From the NCBI RefSeq assembly GCF_030433685.1, contig NZ_JAROCF010000001.1:868001-932000 (forward strand): a stretch of DNA of 64,000 bases, in the 5' to 3' direction. The first letter of the stretch is position 1. The number at the start of each line of letters is the position of its first letter. Source of the DNA: Leifsonia williamsii. GTDB taxonomy: Bacteria > Actinomycetota > Actinomycetes > Actinomycetales > Microbacteriaceae. The notes below the pieces were generated by a model, which saw only the letters and a program-made list of their open reading frames with translations, did not search any database and was not told the DNA's origin. The translations under genes and the position numbers were made by a program. This document shows positions 1-8,850 of the stretch, one piece after another.

Positions 1-1356
1 GGGGAGGTCGTGCAGCCGAACCCGTCCGGCGCGATGGTCCGGCACGGCTCCCGCTCGGTGCCGCTGCCGAAGGCGGGACTGCTCGGCATCCCCAGCTCGC
101 CGCTCGCGAACGACGTCGTCGCCGCGATCGGTTGGGGAGGCGCCCTCCGCGCCTACCTCGACCGCCTGATGCCCGTGCTCAAGATCGGGCAGGAGCGGCG
201 CCTCGGCACGCTCGTGCGCAAGCGGATGGGGCGGAAGGTGCACGATCTCCTCGTCGCCCCTGTCGTCACCGGCGTGTACTCGGCCGAACCGGCGAACCTC
301 GACGTGGATGTCGTCGCGCCCGGCCTCAACTCCGCGCTCACGCGGCTGGGCTCGCTGTCGGGCGCCGTCGGCGAGCTGCGCTCGGCCGCCAAGGCGGGCA
401 GCGCGGTCGGCGGCATCCGCGGCGGCATGTGGCGGCTGCCGGAGGCGCTCGCCGCCGACGTGGCGGCCCGCGGCGGCCGCATCGTGACCGGCGCGCCGGT
501 CGTCGCGGTCGAGCCCTGGACGGCTCCCGACCCCGACGACGCCATCGAGGCCGCCGTGGAGGCCGTGCTCGCCCACGCGCTGGACGAGGAGCCGCCGTTC
601 GACGCGCCGGCACCGCAGCCTCCCGTGCCCGCCGATCCGTCGCCCGTGCACACCGTGCCGGCCGACCCCGACCGTGACGCCCGCTGGACCGTGCGCCTCG
701 CGGACGGATCGTCGCTTCCCGCCGACGCCGTCGTGATCGCCGTGCCGTCGGACGCCGCGCTGCCGCTGCTCGCCTCCGCGTCGCCCGAGCTGGCCTCGCT
801 GAGCGACCTCGACTGGCCGCCGGCCTCCAGCGTCGAGCTGGTCACCCTCGTGATCGACGACCAGCGCCTCTCGGCCGCCCCGAGCGGCACGGGCGTGCTC
901 GTCGCCGACACCGCGGACGCCGACGTGCGCGCGAAGGCCATGACGCACTCCAGCGCGAAATGGGCCTGGGTGGCGGAGGCCGCGGGCGAGGGCCGCCACG
1001 TCGTCCGTCTCTCCTACGGCCGTGCCGGGCGCCCGGCCGAGACGCGGGAGCTCGCCGACGCCGAGCTGCGCGCCCTGGCGGTCGCCGACGCGGGCCGTCT
1101 GCTGGGTATTCCGCTCGCGGAATCCAGTGTCACCGCATTCGCCAGGACCCCCTGGACCAATGCCCTTCCCTATGCGACAGTGGGGCAGCGGGACCGCATC
1201 GAGCGGGTCCGCGCGGGAGCCGAGGCCGTCGAAGGACTCGACGTCACCGGCTCCTGGCTGACCGGCACCGGCCTCGCGTCGGTGGTCCCGGATGCGCGCC
1301 GGGTGGCCGAGCGCATCCGAGGTCTACGCTGGAAGGCACTGACCGACAACCTCTAG
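1..1356 (+). CDS. hemY: coproporphyrinogen III oxidase CgoX/HemY (5' end outside window)
   Basis: C-terminal 451 residues of an FAD-dependent HemY-type oxidase; the reading frame is open at base 1, so the N-terminal Rossmann FAD motif lies outside the window. Visible family features are the central substrate-domain region (GMWRLPEALA) and the C-terminal FAD-binding stretch GSWLTGTGLASVVPDARR. In Gram-positive bacteria that carry HemQ this enzyme oxidises coproporphyrinogen III to coproporphyrin III, and chdC and cpfC just downstream support that role over protoporphyrinogen oxidase. An Ala/Pro/Asp-rich stretch near visible residues 175-225 looks like an insertion and is probably a loop. It heads the haem operon in this window. 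Confidence 0.9.
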   Translation, partial: GEVVQPNPSGAMVRHGSRSVPLPKAGLLGIPSSPLANDVVAAIGWGGALRAYLDRLMPVLKIGQERRLGTLVRKRMGRKVHDLLVAPVVTGVYSAEPANLDVDVVAPGLNSALTRLGSLSGAVGELRSAAKAGSAVGGIRGGMWRLPEALAADVAARGGRIVTGAPVVAVEPWTAPDPDDAIEAAVEAVLAHALDEEPPFDAPAPQPPVPADPSPVHTVPADPDRDARWTVRLADGSSLPADAVVIAVPSDAALPLLASASPELASLSDLDWPPASSVELVTLVIDDQRLSAAPSGTGVLVADTADADVRAKAMTHSSAKWAWVAEAAGEGRHVVRLSYGRAGRPAETRELADAELRALAVADAGRLLGIPLAESSVTAFARTPWTNALPYATVGQRDRIERVRAGAEAVEGLDVTGSWLTGTGLASVVPDARRVAERIRGLRWKALTDNL

Positions 1357-1371
1357 ACCGAGGGGGCGCGA

Positions 1372-1707
1372 ATGCGCGGAAAGCTTCTGTTCCTGGCCGG
1401 TGCGGCGGCGGGCTATGTGCTCGGCGCCAGGGCCGGCCGACGGCGGTACGAGCAGATCAAGGAGACCGCGACGAAGCTCTGGGAGTCGCCGGGCGTGCAG
1501 AAGCAGGTCACCGCGGTCGAGGACTTCGTCGCCGCGAAGGTCGGCGAGCTGCCGGAGGCCGCCTTCGGTACCGCGAAGAAGCTCGTCGGTCGCGCGAACC
1601 AGCGCCGCCGCGAGGCGCGCGACCCGTATTCGTCCGGTTCCGCCCCGCGTGCCGCCCGCGACTCGCACGCCGCCGCGGGAGCAGCGGCGGCCGGCAGCGG
1701 GTCCTGA
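1372..1707 (+). CDS. small YtxH-like membrane-anchored protein
   Basis: 111 residues. The N-terminal hydrophobic segment (about residues 4-20, Gly/Ala-rich, followed by ARAGRRRYEQIKE) is typical of actinobacterial YtxH-like proteins. The remainder is amphipathic helix, then an Ala/Ser/Arg-rich disordered tail from about residue 78. A ribosome site, GAGGGGG, precedes ATG 1372 by a few bases, and the gene starts 15 bases after cgoX. Together with the next two genes it forms a trio of small envelope proteins inside the haem operon. No enzymatic role is visible; a link to envelope stress is inference from the family. Confidence 0.7.
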   Translation: MRGKLLFLAGAAAGYVLGARAGRRRYEQIKETATKLWESPGVQKQVTAVEDFVAAKVGELPEAAFGTAKKLVGRANQRRREARDPYSSGSAPRAARDSHAAAGAAAAGSGS

Positions 1708-1732
1708 CCGACACGGCGGAAGGGGGAGCGGG

Positions 1733-2143
1733 ATGACCGATCGAGAGCGCATCCGGTCCAAGTCGCTGGCGGAGCTGATCGCCGACCTGCCGCGGCTGCT
1801 GATCGAGCTGTTCAAGGCCGAGGTCGCGCACCTGCGCGCCGAGTTCGCCGAGAAGGCCAAGCACGCCGGCGTCGGCATCGGGCTCTTCGCCGTCGCCGCG
1901 TTCCTCCTGTTCTTCGCCCTCGGCGTGCTGATCGCCGCGGCCGTGCTGGGGATCGCGGTCGCACTGCCGGCGTGGCTCGCCGCGCTCATCGTCTTCGTCG
2001 CCCTGCTGCTGATCGCGGGCGTGCTCGCGCTCGTCGGCGTCCGCTCCTTCAAGCGGATGAACGGCGTCGCGCCCAAGCAGACGATCGACTCCATCAAAGA
2101 GGACGCGGACGCCGTGAAGGGGATGGGCAAGTATGACAACTGA
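1733..2143 (+). CDS. phage-holin-superfamily III (Holin-X type) membrane protein
   Basis: 136 residues. An amphipathic N-terminal helix (LPRLLIELFKAEVAHLRAEF) leads into two adjacent hydrophobic segments, about residues 45-73 and 78-103, and a short charged cytoplasmic tail. This is the layout of the actinobacterial Holin-X family, chromosomal proteins that resemble holins but are not phage lysis genes here, since no endolysin or other phage gene is nearby. ATG 1733 was chosen because GGGGGAG lies just upstream and the hydrophobic pattern starts shortly after. The gene overlaps the next one by 11 bases, indicating translational coupling. Confidence 0.75.
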   Translation: MTDRERIRSKSLAELIADLPRLLIELFKAEVAHLRAEFAEKAKHAGVGIGLFAVAAFLLFFALGVLIAAAVLGIAVALPAWLAALIVFVALLLIAGVLALVGVRSFKRMNGVAPKQTIDSIKEDADAVKGMGKYDN

Positions 2144-2348
2144 CCGCACCGACGTCGATCGCGCCCGCGCAGAGCTCACCGCCACGGTCGACGCGATCAC
2201 CTACAAGTTCGGCGCTCCCAAGCGGGCCGTCGAACGCGCTCAGCGCTTCGTCACGGAGCAGCCTCTCGTCGCCGCGGGCATCGCCGCAGGCGTCGCCGCA
2301 ACGGTCGGCGGCCTGGTCTGGGCGGTCGTCCGGCTGACCCGACGCTGA
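2133..2348 (+). CDS. DUF3618 family small membrane protein
   Basis: 71 residues. The N-terminal helix ([27 protein letters not shown]) and a single C-terminal membrane segment (about residues 46-67) ending in basic residues match the DUF3618 pattern. Its start overlaps the end of the holin-like gene by 11 bases. YtxH, Holin-X and DUF3618 genes often travel together in actinobacteria. Their molecular function is unknown; that they lie between cgoX and chdC suggests co-transcription, not necessarily a role in haem synthesis. Confidence 0.75.
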   Translation: MTTDRTDVDRARAELTATVDAITYKFGAPKRAVERAQRFVTEQPLVAAGIAAGVAATVGGLVWAVVRLTRR

Positions 2349-2397
2349 CCGCGACCGCGGTTTTGGCCTTCTCAGCTTTGCGGGGGAGACTGTGGGT

Positions 2398-3129
2398 ATG
2401 AGTACCCCGGCTGCCGTACCGGCAGAGTCGACCACCCCCGCTGAAACACCCGACACTCCGACCGGCTTCGCCCTCTGGGCGGTGCTCCGCCGTGACCCCG
2501 CCCGACCGGACGACCTCGACGGCACCGACGTGCCCAAGGCGGTCTCCGAACTCGAGGGCGTCATCGCCGACATCGAGCTGCAGGGTGTGACCACCCGCGG
2601 CCTGTACGACGTCTCCGGCCTGCGAGCCGACGCCGACGTCATGATCTGGCTGCACGGACCCCAGGCCGAAGCGCTGCAGTGGGGCCTCCGCCAGCTGCGC
2701 CGCACCCGCCTCCTGAAGGCGCTGCTCCCGACCTGGAACGCGATGGGCGTGCACCGCGATGCCGAGTTCAACAAGGCGCACGTGCCCGGCTTCCTCCGTG
2801 GCAAGGAGCCGAAGAACTGGCTCACCGTGTACCCGTTCGTGCGCAGCTACGAGTGGTACCTGCTGCCCGACGAGGAGCGCGGCCGGATGCTGGCCGAGCA
2901 CGGCCGCAAGGGCGCCGCATTCCGCTCGGTGCTGGCGAACACCGTCGCGTCGTTCGCCCTCGGCGACTACGAGTGGATCCTTCCGCTGGAGTCGGACGAG
3001 CTGCTCGACCTCGTCGACCTGATGCGCGACCTGCGCCAGACCGACGCGCGCCGCCACGTGCGCGAGGAGGTCCCGTTCTTCACCGGCCGCCGCATCGAGC
3101 CGGCCGAACTCGTGGAGGTGCTCCAGTGA
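2398..3129 (+). CDS. hemQ: coproheme decarboxylase ChdC/HemQ
   Basis: 243 residues, chlorite-dismutase-fold family. HemQ uses H2O2 to decarboxylate two propionates of Fe-coproporphyrin III, giving haem b, the last step of the coproporphyrin-dependent pathway. Recognisable blocks are [17 protein letters not shown], the [16 protein letters not shown] core and the [18 protein letters not shown] segment that supplies the catalytic tyrosine. ATG 2398 is preferred over in-frame GTG 2392 because GGGGGAG is nine bases upstream of the ATG but only three from the GTG. The stop overlaps the GTG of the ferrochelatase gene. Confidence 0.95.
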   Translation: MSTPAAVPAESTTPAETPDTPTGFALWAVLRRDPARPDDLDGTDVPKAVSELEGVIADIELQGVTTRGLYDVSGLRADADVMIWLHGPQAEALQWGLRQLRRTRLLKALLPTWNAMGVHRDAEFNKAHVPGFLRGKEPKNWLTVYPFVRSYEWYLLPDEERGRMLAEHGRKGAAFRSVLANTVASFALGDYEWILPLESDELLDLVDLMRDLRQTDARRHVREEVPFFTGRRIEPAELVEVLQ

Positions 3130-4310
3130 CCGACGTCGACACCACGGCTCAGCGCGTGCTCGGCGCGACGCCGGCCGCCGCCTCCGGCCCGGAGCACGTC
3201 ACCGAGCCGGTCGCGTACGACGCGATCCTGCTCGCCGGCTTCGGCGGCCCGGAGGGGCAGGACGACGTCATCCCGTTCCTGCGCAACGTCACCCGCGGCC
3301 GCGGCATCCCCGAGGAGCGGCTGGAGGAGGTCGCGCACCACTACCGCCACTTCGGCGGCGTGAGCCCGATCAACGACCAGAACCGCGAGCTGAAGGCGGC
3401 GCTGGAGGCCGAGCTCGCCTCCCGCGGCATCGACCTGCCCGTGCTGTGGGGCAACCGCAACTGGGACCCGTACCTGGAGGACGCCCTCCGCGACGCGCAG
3501 GAGCGCGGCTTCAGCAAGCTGATCGCCATCGCGACGAGCGCCTACTCGTCGTACTCGAGCTGCCGCCAGTACCGCGAGGATTTCGCCCGCGTGCTGGAGG
3601 AGACCGGGCTCGAGGGCACCATCGCGATCGACAAGGTCCGCCAGTTCTTCGACCACCCCGGCTTCGTCGAGCCGTTCATCGAGGGCGTGAAGGACGCGGT
3701 CGAGCAGCTGAAGGAGCGCATCCCGGGCCTCGACCCGGCGAAGGACGTGCGCATCCTCTACTCGACGCACTCGATCCCGTCGTCCGATGCCGCCAAGTCC
3801 GGCCCGGCCGAGCGCGGCTTCGGCGAGGGCGGCGCGTACGCGGCCCAGCACCTCGCGGTCGCCGAGGTCGTCTCGCAGGCCGCCACCGGCGGCGTCGTCG
3901 AGTGGGACCTCGTCTACCAGTCGCGCTCCGGCCCTCCCTCGATGCCGTGGCTCGAGCCCGACATCAACGACCGCATCGCCGAGCTCCCCGCCGCCGGCTA
4001 CAAGGCCGTGATCATCGTGCCGCTCGGCTTCGTGAGCGACCACATGGAGGTGCTCTGGGACCTCGACAACGAGGCGATGGAGACGAGCGAGGAGAACGGC
4101 CTGATCGCCATCCGCGTTCCCACCCCCGGCACCCACGCGAAGTACGTCAAGGGCCTCGTCGACCTGGTGCTCGAGCGCCGCGACGGCGTCCCGGTCGACC
4201 AGCGCCCGGCCATGACCGAGCTCGGCCCCTGGTACGACGTCTGCCGGCCCGGCTGCTGCGAGAACGTGCGCCTCGGCTTCAAGCCCGCCGCTGCGGGGCT
4301 GGCGCCGTGA
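3126..4310 (+). CDS. hemH: coproporphyrin III ferrochelatase CpfC/HemH, [2Fe-2S] type
   Basis: 394 residues. Inserts Fe(II) into coproporphyrin III ahead of HemQ. The active-site histidine sits in YSTHSIP (about residue 215) and the conserved glutamate in HMEVLWDLD (about 308). Four cysteines, C146 (SYSSCRQY) and C373, C377 and C378 near the C terminus, match in number and placement the [2Fe-2S] ligands known in Mycobacterium ferrochelatase. It starts at GTG 3126 in a GTGA overlap with hemQ and ends in another GTGA overlap with hemC. Confidence 0.95.
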   Translation: MTDVDTTAQRVLGATPAAASGPEHVTEPVAYDAILLAGFGGPEGQDDVIPFLRNVTRGRGIPEERLEEVAHHYRHFGGVSPINDQNRELKAALEAELASRGIDLPVLWGNRNWDPYLEDALRDAQERGFSKLIAIATSAYSSYSSCRQYREDFARVLEETGLEGTIAIDKVRQFFDHPGFVEPFIEGVKDAVEQLKERIPGLDPAKDVRILYSTHSIPSSDAAKSGPAERGFGEGGAYAAQHLAVAEVVSQAATGGVVEWDLVYQSRSGPPSMPWLEPDINDRIAELPAAGYKAVIIVPLGFVSDHMEVLWDLDNEAMETSEENGLIAIRVPTPGTHAKYVKGLVDLVLERRDGVPVDQRPAMTELGPWYDVCRPGCCENVRLGFKPAAAGLAP

Positions 4311-5308
4311 GCGGGACCGTGACCCGGGCGGCCGGCCCGGTCGAGCGCCGCGAGGGCGTGCTGCGGGTCGGGACCCGCGGCAGCGCGCTCGCCGTCGCGC
4401 AGACGACCGCCGTCGCCGAGGCGATCGCGCGCGCCACCGGCGTGGACGTGGAGCTGGTCACGGTCACCACGCACGGCGACACCTCCCGCGAGTCGCTCTC
4501 GGAGCTCGGCGGCACCGGTGTGTTCGCCACCGCGCTCCGCGACGCGCTGCGGGTGGACGAGGTCGACATCATCGTGCACTCCCTCAAGGACCTCCCGACG
4601 GCGAAGGCCCCCGGTCTCGTCATCGGTGCCGTGCCCAAGCGCGCCGACGCCCGCGACACGCTGTGCGCGCGCGACGGCCTGACCCTCGACGCGCTGCCCG
4701 ACGGTGCGCGCGTCGGGACGGGCTCGCCGCGCCGGGTCGCGCAGCTCAAGAGCCTCCGCCCCGATCTCGACATCGTCGACATCCGCGGCAACGTCGACAC
4801 CCGACTGGGCCGCGTGGCCGAGGGCGACCTCGACGCGGTCGTGCTGGCCGCGGCAGGGCTGGGCCGGCTGGGCCGGCTCGACGCCGTCACCGACTACTTC
4901 CCGCTCTCGCAGGTGCCGACGGCTCCGGGCCAGGGTGCTCTGGCGCTGGAGGTCCGCGAGGGCGACGAGAAGGGCCGCGGCCCGATCGCCCGCGCGCTGT
5001 CGACCGTCGACCACGTGACGACTCACGCATGCATCACCGCCGAGCGCGAGGTGCTGGCCGGGCTGGAGGCGGGATGCGCCGCTCCGATCGCGGCATCCGC
5101 CCTCGTCGATGACGGCCTGCTGTTCTTGACCGCGTCGGTCTACCGGCCCGACGGCTCCGAGCGGCTGACCGCCTCCCACGCGGCCACCCCGGACTCGCTG
5201 GCCGCGCACCACCTGGACGAGGCAGCACGCGACGTGGGTGCGCGCGTGGTGTCCGAACTGCTCGGCGCGGGGGCCGCCGACCTGGCGCCGCTGGGGAGCA
5301 CGCGATGA
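4307..5308 (+). CDS. hemC: hydroxymethylbilane synthase (porphobilinogen deaminase)
   Basis: 333 residues. Polymerises four porphobilinogens into hydroxymethylbilane. The N-terminal [13 protein letters not shown] block, the substrate-binding arginines ([21 protein letters not shown]) and the dipyrromethane-cofactor cysteine C257 ([10 protein letters not shown]) are all present. GTG 4307 overlaps the hemH stop and the hemC stop overlaps hemD's ATG (ATGA). The N terminus is somewhat long, with about 17 residues before the conserved start. Confidence 0.97.
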   Translation: MSGTVTRAAGPVERREGVLRVGTRGSALAVAQTTAVAEAIARATGVDVELVTVTTHGDTSRESLSELGGTGVFATALRDALRVDEVDIIVHSLKDLPTAKAPGLVIGAVPKRADARDTLCARDGLTLDALPDGARVGTGSPRRVAQLKSLRPDLDIVDIRGNVDTRLGRVAEGDLDAVVLAAAGLGRLGRLDAVTDYFPLSQVPTAPGQGALALEVREGDEKGRGPIARALSTVDHVTTHACITAEREVLAGLEAGCAAPIAASALVDDGLLFLTASVYRPDGSERLTASHAATPDSLAAHHLDEAARDVGARVVSELLGAGAADLAPLGSTR

Positions 5309-6099
5309 CCACCGCCTCCACCTCCGCCTCTCCGAAGCCGCTCGCCGGCTGGCGGGTGCTCGTGCCGCGCGGCGGCCCGTGGGGCGACTCGGTCGCGGCC
5401 GACCTGCGGTCGAAGGGCGCATCGCCGATCGTCGCGCCGATGATCAACTTCGCGCCGACCGCCGACGCCCCCGCCCTCGAGGGCGCGCTGGAGCGGCTGG
5501 CCGCCGGCGAGTTCGACTGGATGACCGTGACGAGCGCCACCACAGTCGACGTGCTGAGCGCGCAGCGGGCCGTCGTCCCACCCTCGACCCGGGTCGCGGC
5601 GGTCGGCGAGACCACCGCCGCCGCCCTCGCCGCCGCCGGGTACAAGGTCGACCTGGTGCCGTCGGAGGACAACTCCGCCCGCGGCCTGCTCGCCGAGTGG
5701 GAGGCCGCCACCCAGGGCGTCGTGCCCCTGCGCGTGCTGACCCTCCGCTCCGAGATCGCCAAGCCCCTCCTCACCGAGGGGCTCCGCCGTATCGGGCACG
5801 AGGTGGAGTCGGTGGTCGCGTACCGCACCATCGGCGTGCCGGTGCCGGAGAACGTCGTCAGCGACGTGCGCGACGGTCTGGTGCAGGCCATCCTCGTCAC
5901 CAGCGGTTCGGTGGCGCAGCAGGTGCAGCAGCAGCTCGGCCCGGTGCCCGAGTCGACCCTGGTCGCGGCGATCGGCCCGCAGACCGCGCGCGACGCCCGC
6001 GACCTGGGCCTGCGCGTCGACGTGATCGCCGAGGAGCGCACCGCCCCCTCCCTCATCGACGCGGTCGTCGCGGCCGCCGCCTCCCGCACCCCCTCCTGA
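5305..6099 (+). CDS. hemD: uroporphyrinogen-III synthase
   Basis: 264 residues, two-domain HemD fold. Cyclises hydroxymethylbilane with inversion of ring D. Family blocks are [17 protein letters not shown] at the N terminus, [22 protein letters not shown] and the C-terminal [16 protein letters not shown] and [12 protein letters not shown], where the active-site Ser/Thr/Tyr residues lie. The family is poorly conserved, but the position between hemC and hemB makes the call secure. A 131-base spacer with a palindromic repeat follows before hemB. Confidence 0.92.
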   Translation: MTTASTSASPKPLAGWRVLVPRGGPWGDSVAADLRSKGASPIVAPMINFAPTADAPALEGALERLAAGEFDWMTVTSATTVDVLSAQRAVVPPSTRVAAVGETTAAALAAAGYKVDLVPSEDNSARGLLAEWEAATQGVVPLRVLTLRSEIAKPLLTEGLRRIGHEVESVVAYRTIGVPVPENVVSDVRDGLVQAILVTSGSVAQQVQQQLGPVPESTLVAAIGPQTARDARDLGLRVDVIAEERTAPSLIDAVVAAAASRTPS

Positions 6100-6118
6100 T
6101 CCCCGCGCCTGAAACCGC

Positions 6119-6175
6119 CGAGTACGCGCGAATTCGCCCGGAAACACGCGAGTACGCGGAGAATCTGCGTACTCG
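6119..6175. repeat. CGAGTACGCG direct repeats plus 9-bp inverted repeat in the hemD-hemB spacer
   Basis: CGAGTACGCG occurs at 6119-6128 and 6149-6158. The second copy forms a perfect inverted repeat (6149-6157) with GCGTACTCG (6167-6175) across a 9-base loop. Another palindrome, GCGAATTCGC, lies at 6128-6137. There is no U-tract, so this is not a classical terminator. It could be an intergenic REP-like element, a processing hairpin or an operator for hemB. Confidence 0.6.
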
Positions 6176-6217
6176 ACAGTCGCTTCCGGGTCGAGCAGGC
6201 ACCCAGGCGCGCGGGCG

Positions 6218-6223
6218 TAGGCT
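6218..6223 (+). promoter_or_regulatory. -10 hexamer of a leaderless hemB promoter
   Basis: TAGGCT, then 7 bases, then GTG 6231. The spacing puts transcription start at or next to the start codon. hemB-hemL could therefore have its own promoter inside the haem operon. Confidence 0.65.
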
Positions 6224-6230
6224 GGGGCGA

Positions 6231-7211
6231 GTGAGTGAGTTCCATCCCGTCATCCGGCCGCGGCGGCTCCGGCAGTCTCCCGCCATGCGTCGTCTGACAG
6301 CCGAGACCCGGCTGCACCCGGCTGAGCTGATCCTCCCGATGTTCGTCCGCGAGGGCGCCTCCGAGCCGCAGCCGATCGCCTCCATGCCGGGCGTCGTGCA
6401 GCACTCGCTCGACTCGCTGAAGCGCGCCGCCACCGAGGCCGCCGAGGCGGGCGTCGGCGGCGTGATGCTGTTCGGCGTGCCCGAGACGCGCGACGCCGTC
6501 GGCAGCGCCGCGACCGATCCCGAGGGCATCCTCAACGTCGCGACGCGCGCGCTCGCGGACGAGGTCGGAGACGCGCTCGTCGTGCAGACCGACCTCTGCC
6601 TCGACGAGTTCACCGACCACGGCCACTGCGGCGTCCTCGACGCACGCGGCCACGTCGACAACGACGCCACCCTCGTCCGCTACCAGGAGATGGCGCTCGC
6701 GCAGGCCCGCGCCGGCTCCCAGCTCCTCGGCCTCAGCGGCATGATGGACGGCCAGGTCGCGGCCGTGCGCGACACGCTCGACGCCAACGGCTTCACCGAC
6801 ATCGTCATCCTCGCCTACGCGGCGAAGTACGCCTCCGGCTTCTACGGCCCCTTCCGCGAGGCCGTCGACTCGCAGCTCTCCGGCGACCGCCGCGCCTACC
6901 AGCAGGACCCGGCCAACCGCCGCGAGGGCCTGCGCGAGGCGCGCCTCGACCTCGACGAGGGCGCCGACATCCTCATGGTGAAGCCGGCCCTCAGCTACCT
7001 CGACGTGCTGAGCGACGTCGCGCAGCTCAGCGACGTGCCGGTCTGGGCGTACCAGGTCTCCGGCGAGTACGCGATGGTGGAGGCCGCTGCCGCCAACGGC
7101 TGGATCGACCGCGACCGCATCATCGAGGAGACCCTTGTCGCCGCGCGCCGCGCCGGAGCCGATGCCGTCATGACCTACTGGGCCACCGAGGTCGCGGGGT
7201 GGCTGCGATGA
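6231..7211 (+). CDS. hemB: delta-aminolevulinic acid dehydratase (porphobilinogen synthase)
   Basis: 326 residues. Condenses two 5-aminolevulinates to porphobilinogen. Both active-site lysines are present: K199 ([15 protein letters not shown]) and K251 (MVKPALSY). The metal site reads [14 protein letters not shown], so two of the three cysteines of the zinc type are kept (C123, C133) and the middle one is Asp125, as in the cysteine-free type. GTG 6231 was chosen from the TAGGCT hexamer seven bases upstream and the conserved [14 protein letters not shown] start. The stop overlaps hemL (ATGA). Confidence 0.96.
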   Translation: MSEFHPVIRPRRLRQSPAMRRLTAETRLHPAELILPMFVREGASEPQPIASMPGVVQHSLDSLKRAATEAAEAGVGGVMLFGVPETRDAVGSAATDPEGILNVATRALADEVGDALVVQTDLCLDEFTDHGHCGVLDARGHVDNDATLVRYQEMALAQARAGSQLLGLSGMMDGQVAAVRDTLDANGFTDIVILAYAAKYASGFYGPFREAVDSQLSGDRRAYQQDPANRREGLREARLDLDEGADILMVKPALSYLDVLSDVAQLSDVPVWAYQVSGEYAMVEAAAANGWIDRDRIIEETLVAARRAGADAVMTYWATEVAGWLR

Positions 7212-8575
7212 GCGCCGCGCAGAACACCGGGCCGAACTCCGAGGCGGGCGCGATCGCCGACGGCGCGGCCATCGGCGACGTCAACCTCGCCCAGTTCGAG
7301 CGGGCCCAGCGCGTCATCCCCGGCGGCGTGAACTCGCCGGTGCGCGCCTTCCGCTCGGTCGGCGGCACGCCCCGCTTCATGGTCTCGGCCCGCGGGCCCT
7401 ACATCACCGACGCGCAGGGCCGCGAGTACGTCGACCTCGTCGCGTCGTGGGGTCCGGCAATCCTCGGTCACGCCCACCCGGCGGTGGTGGAGGCCGTGCA
7501 GCGCACCGCGGCGAACGGCCTGTCGTTCGGCGCCTCCACCCCGGCTGAGACCGAGCTGGCGGAGGCCGTGCTCGCGCGCCTGCCGTTCCTCGAGAAGCTG
7601 CGCCTGGTCTCCACCGGCACCGAGGCCACGATGACCGCCATCCGGCTGGCCCGCGGCTTCACCGGCCGCCCGCTGCTGATCAAGTTCGCCGGCCACTACC
7701 ACGGCCACTCGGACAGCCTCCTCGCCGAGGCCGGTTCGGGGCTCGCGACGCTGTCCCTCCCCGGTTCCGCCGGGGTCACCGAGGCGACCGCCGCCCAGAC
7801 GCTCGTGCTGCCGTACAACGACCTCGACGCCGTGCGCGCCGCCTTCGAGCAGAACGGCCCCGACATCGCGGCCGTGATCACCGAGGCCGCTGCCGCGAAC
7901 ATGGGAGTCGTGCCGCCGGACGAGGGCTTCAACGCCGCACTCGCCGACATCGCGCACGAGTTCGGCGCGCTGCTCATCCTCGACGAGGTGCTCACCGGCT
8001 TCCGCGTGAGCGAGGCCGGGTACTGGGGCCTCGACCGCGGCTACACGCCCGACCTGGTGACGTTCGGCAAGGTCGTCGGTGGCGGGATGCCGCTCGCGGC
8101 CCTCGGCGGTCGGGCCGAGCTGATGGACTACCTCGCGCCGACCGGTCCCGTTTACCAGGCGGGGACCCTCTCCGGGAATCCGCTCGCGGTCGCGGCCGGC
8201 CTGACGACCCTCCAGCTCGCCGACGAAGCGGTCTACGACCGTCTCGACGTCGTCGCCGAGACCGTGTCGTCGGCCGTTTCCAACGCGCTGTCGGCGGAGG
8301 GCGTCGCCCACCGGGTGCAGCGCGCCGGCAACCTGTTCAGCTTCGTCTTCGGCGACTTCGCCGCCGCGCCGCGCACGTACGCGGAGGTGCAGACGCAGGA
8401 GGCGTTCCGCTACCGGGCGCTGTTCCACGCGATGCTCGACGCGGGCGTCTCCCTGCCGCCGAGCGTCTTCGAGGCGTGGTTCGTCACGGCCGCCCACGAC
8501 GACGCGGCGGTCTCCCGCATCCTGGAGGCGCTCCCCGCCGCCGCACGCGCCGCGGCGGCCGCCCGCCCCGAGTAA
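7208..8575 (+). CDS. hemL: glutamate-1-semialdehyde 2,1-aminomutase
   Basis: 455 residues, class-III PLP aminotransferase fold. Converts glutamate-1-semialdehyde to 5-aminolevulinate, so the organism uses the C5 route from glutamyl-tRNA. PLP lysine is K288 in [29 protein letters not shown], the [10 protein letters not shown] block and [11 protein letters not shown] are diagnostic. ATG 7208 overlaps the hemB stop. hemA is not in the window. The gene is followed convergently by a small minus-strand gene. Confidence 0.96.
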   Translation: MSAAQNTGPNSEAGAIADGAAIGDVNLAQFERAQRVIPGGVNSPVRAFRSVGGTPRFMVSARGPYITDAQGREYVDLVASWGPAILGHAHPAVVEAVQRTAANGLSFGASTPAETELAEAVLARLPFLEKLRLVSTGTEATMTAIRLARGFTGRPLLIKFAGHYHGHSDSLLAEAGSGLATLSLPGSAGVTEATAAQTLVLPYNDLDAVRAAFEQNGPDIAAVITEAAAANMGVVPPDEGFNAALADIAHEFGALLILDEVLTGFRVSEAGYWGLDRGYTPDLVTFGKVVGGGMPLAALGGRAELMDYLAPTGPVYQAGTLSGNPLAVAAGLTTLQLADEAVYDRLDVVAETVSSAVSNALSAEGVAHRVQRAGNLFSFVFGDFAAAPRTYAEVQTQEAFRYRALFHAMLDAGVSLPPSVFEAWFVTAAHDDAAVSRILEALPAAARAAAAARPE

Positions 8576-8585
8576 CCCCCGCGGG

Positions 8586-8822
8586 TTATTCGTCCGAGGC
8601 GGAGGGTTCGCGGCTGAGCGACTCCACGTACGTGTAGGTCGCCGACTCCGGCCAGCCGTCGGCGTCGAGCAGCGCGTACACGTCGAACGTCAGCGTGCCG
8701 CCGCCTCCCGCCGCCCTGCGCAGGGTGCGCGGAGGCGAGTCGGAGGAGGCGCGCACCGTCACCGTCCGCGGCTCGGCGCCCTCGCGCAGCAGGCGGGCGT
8801 GGAAGGTGGTGGTACGCGTCAC
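8586..8822 (-). CDS. hypothetical protein, 78 residues
   Basis: A short frame convergent with hemL, 28 bases beyond the sugar permease stop. It reads GTG at 8822 and ends in TAA at 8586. The predicted protein is polar, with no signal or membrane segment and alternating hydrophobic residues suggesting a small beta-rich domain (FHARLLREG, TLTFDVYALLDADG). I recognise no family. Coding is plausible because the interval would otherwise be empty, but it has no clear ribosome site. Confidence 0.5.
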   Translation of the reverse strand: MTRTTTFHARLLREGAEPRTVTVRASSDSPPRTLRRAAGGGGTLTFDVYALLDADGWPESATYTYVESLSREPSASDE

Positions 8823-8850
8823 GCGTTCCAGCCAATCACGTCGGCGCCGA

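Noticed and set aside
1733..2143. Prophage remnant from the holin-like gene
   Set aside because: The family is a chromosomal actinobacterial one; no phage genes flank it and it is in the haem operon.
8574..8590. AACCC/GGGTT inverted repeat as terminator after hemL
   Set aside because: Only five base pairs with no T-run; too weak to call.
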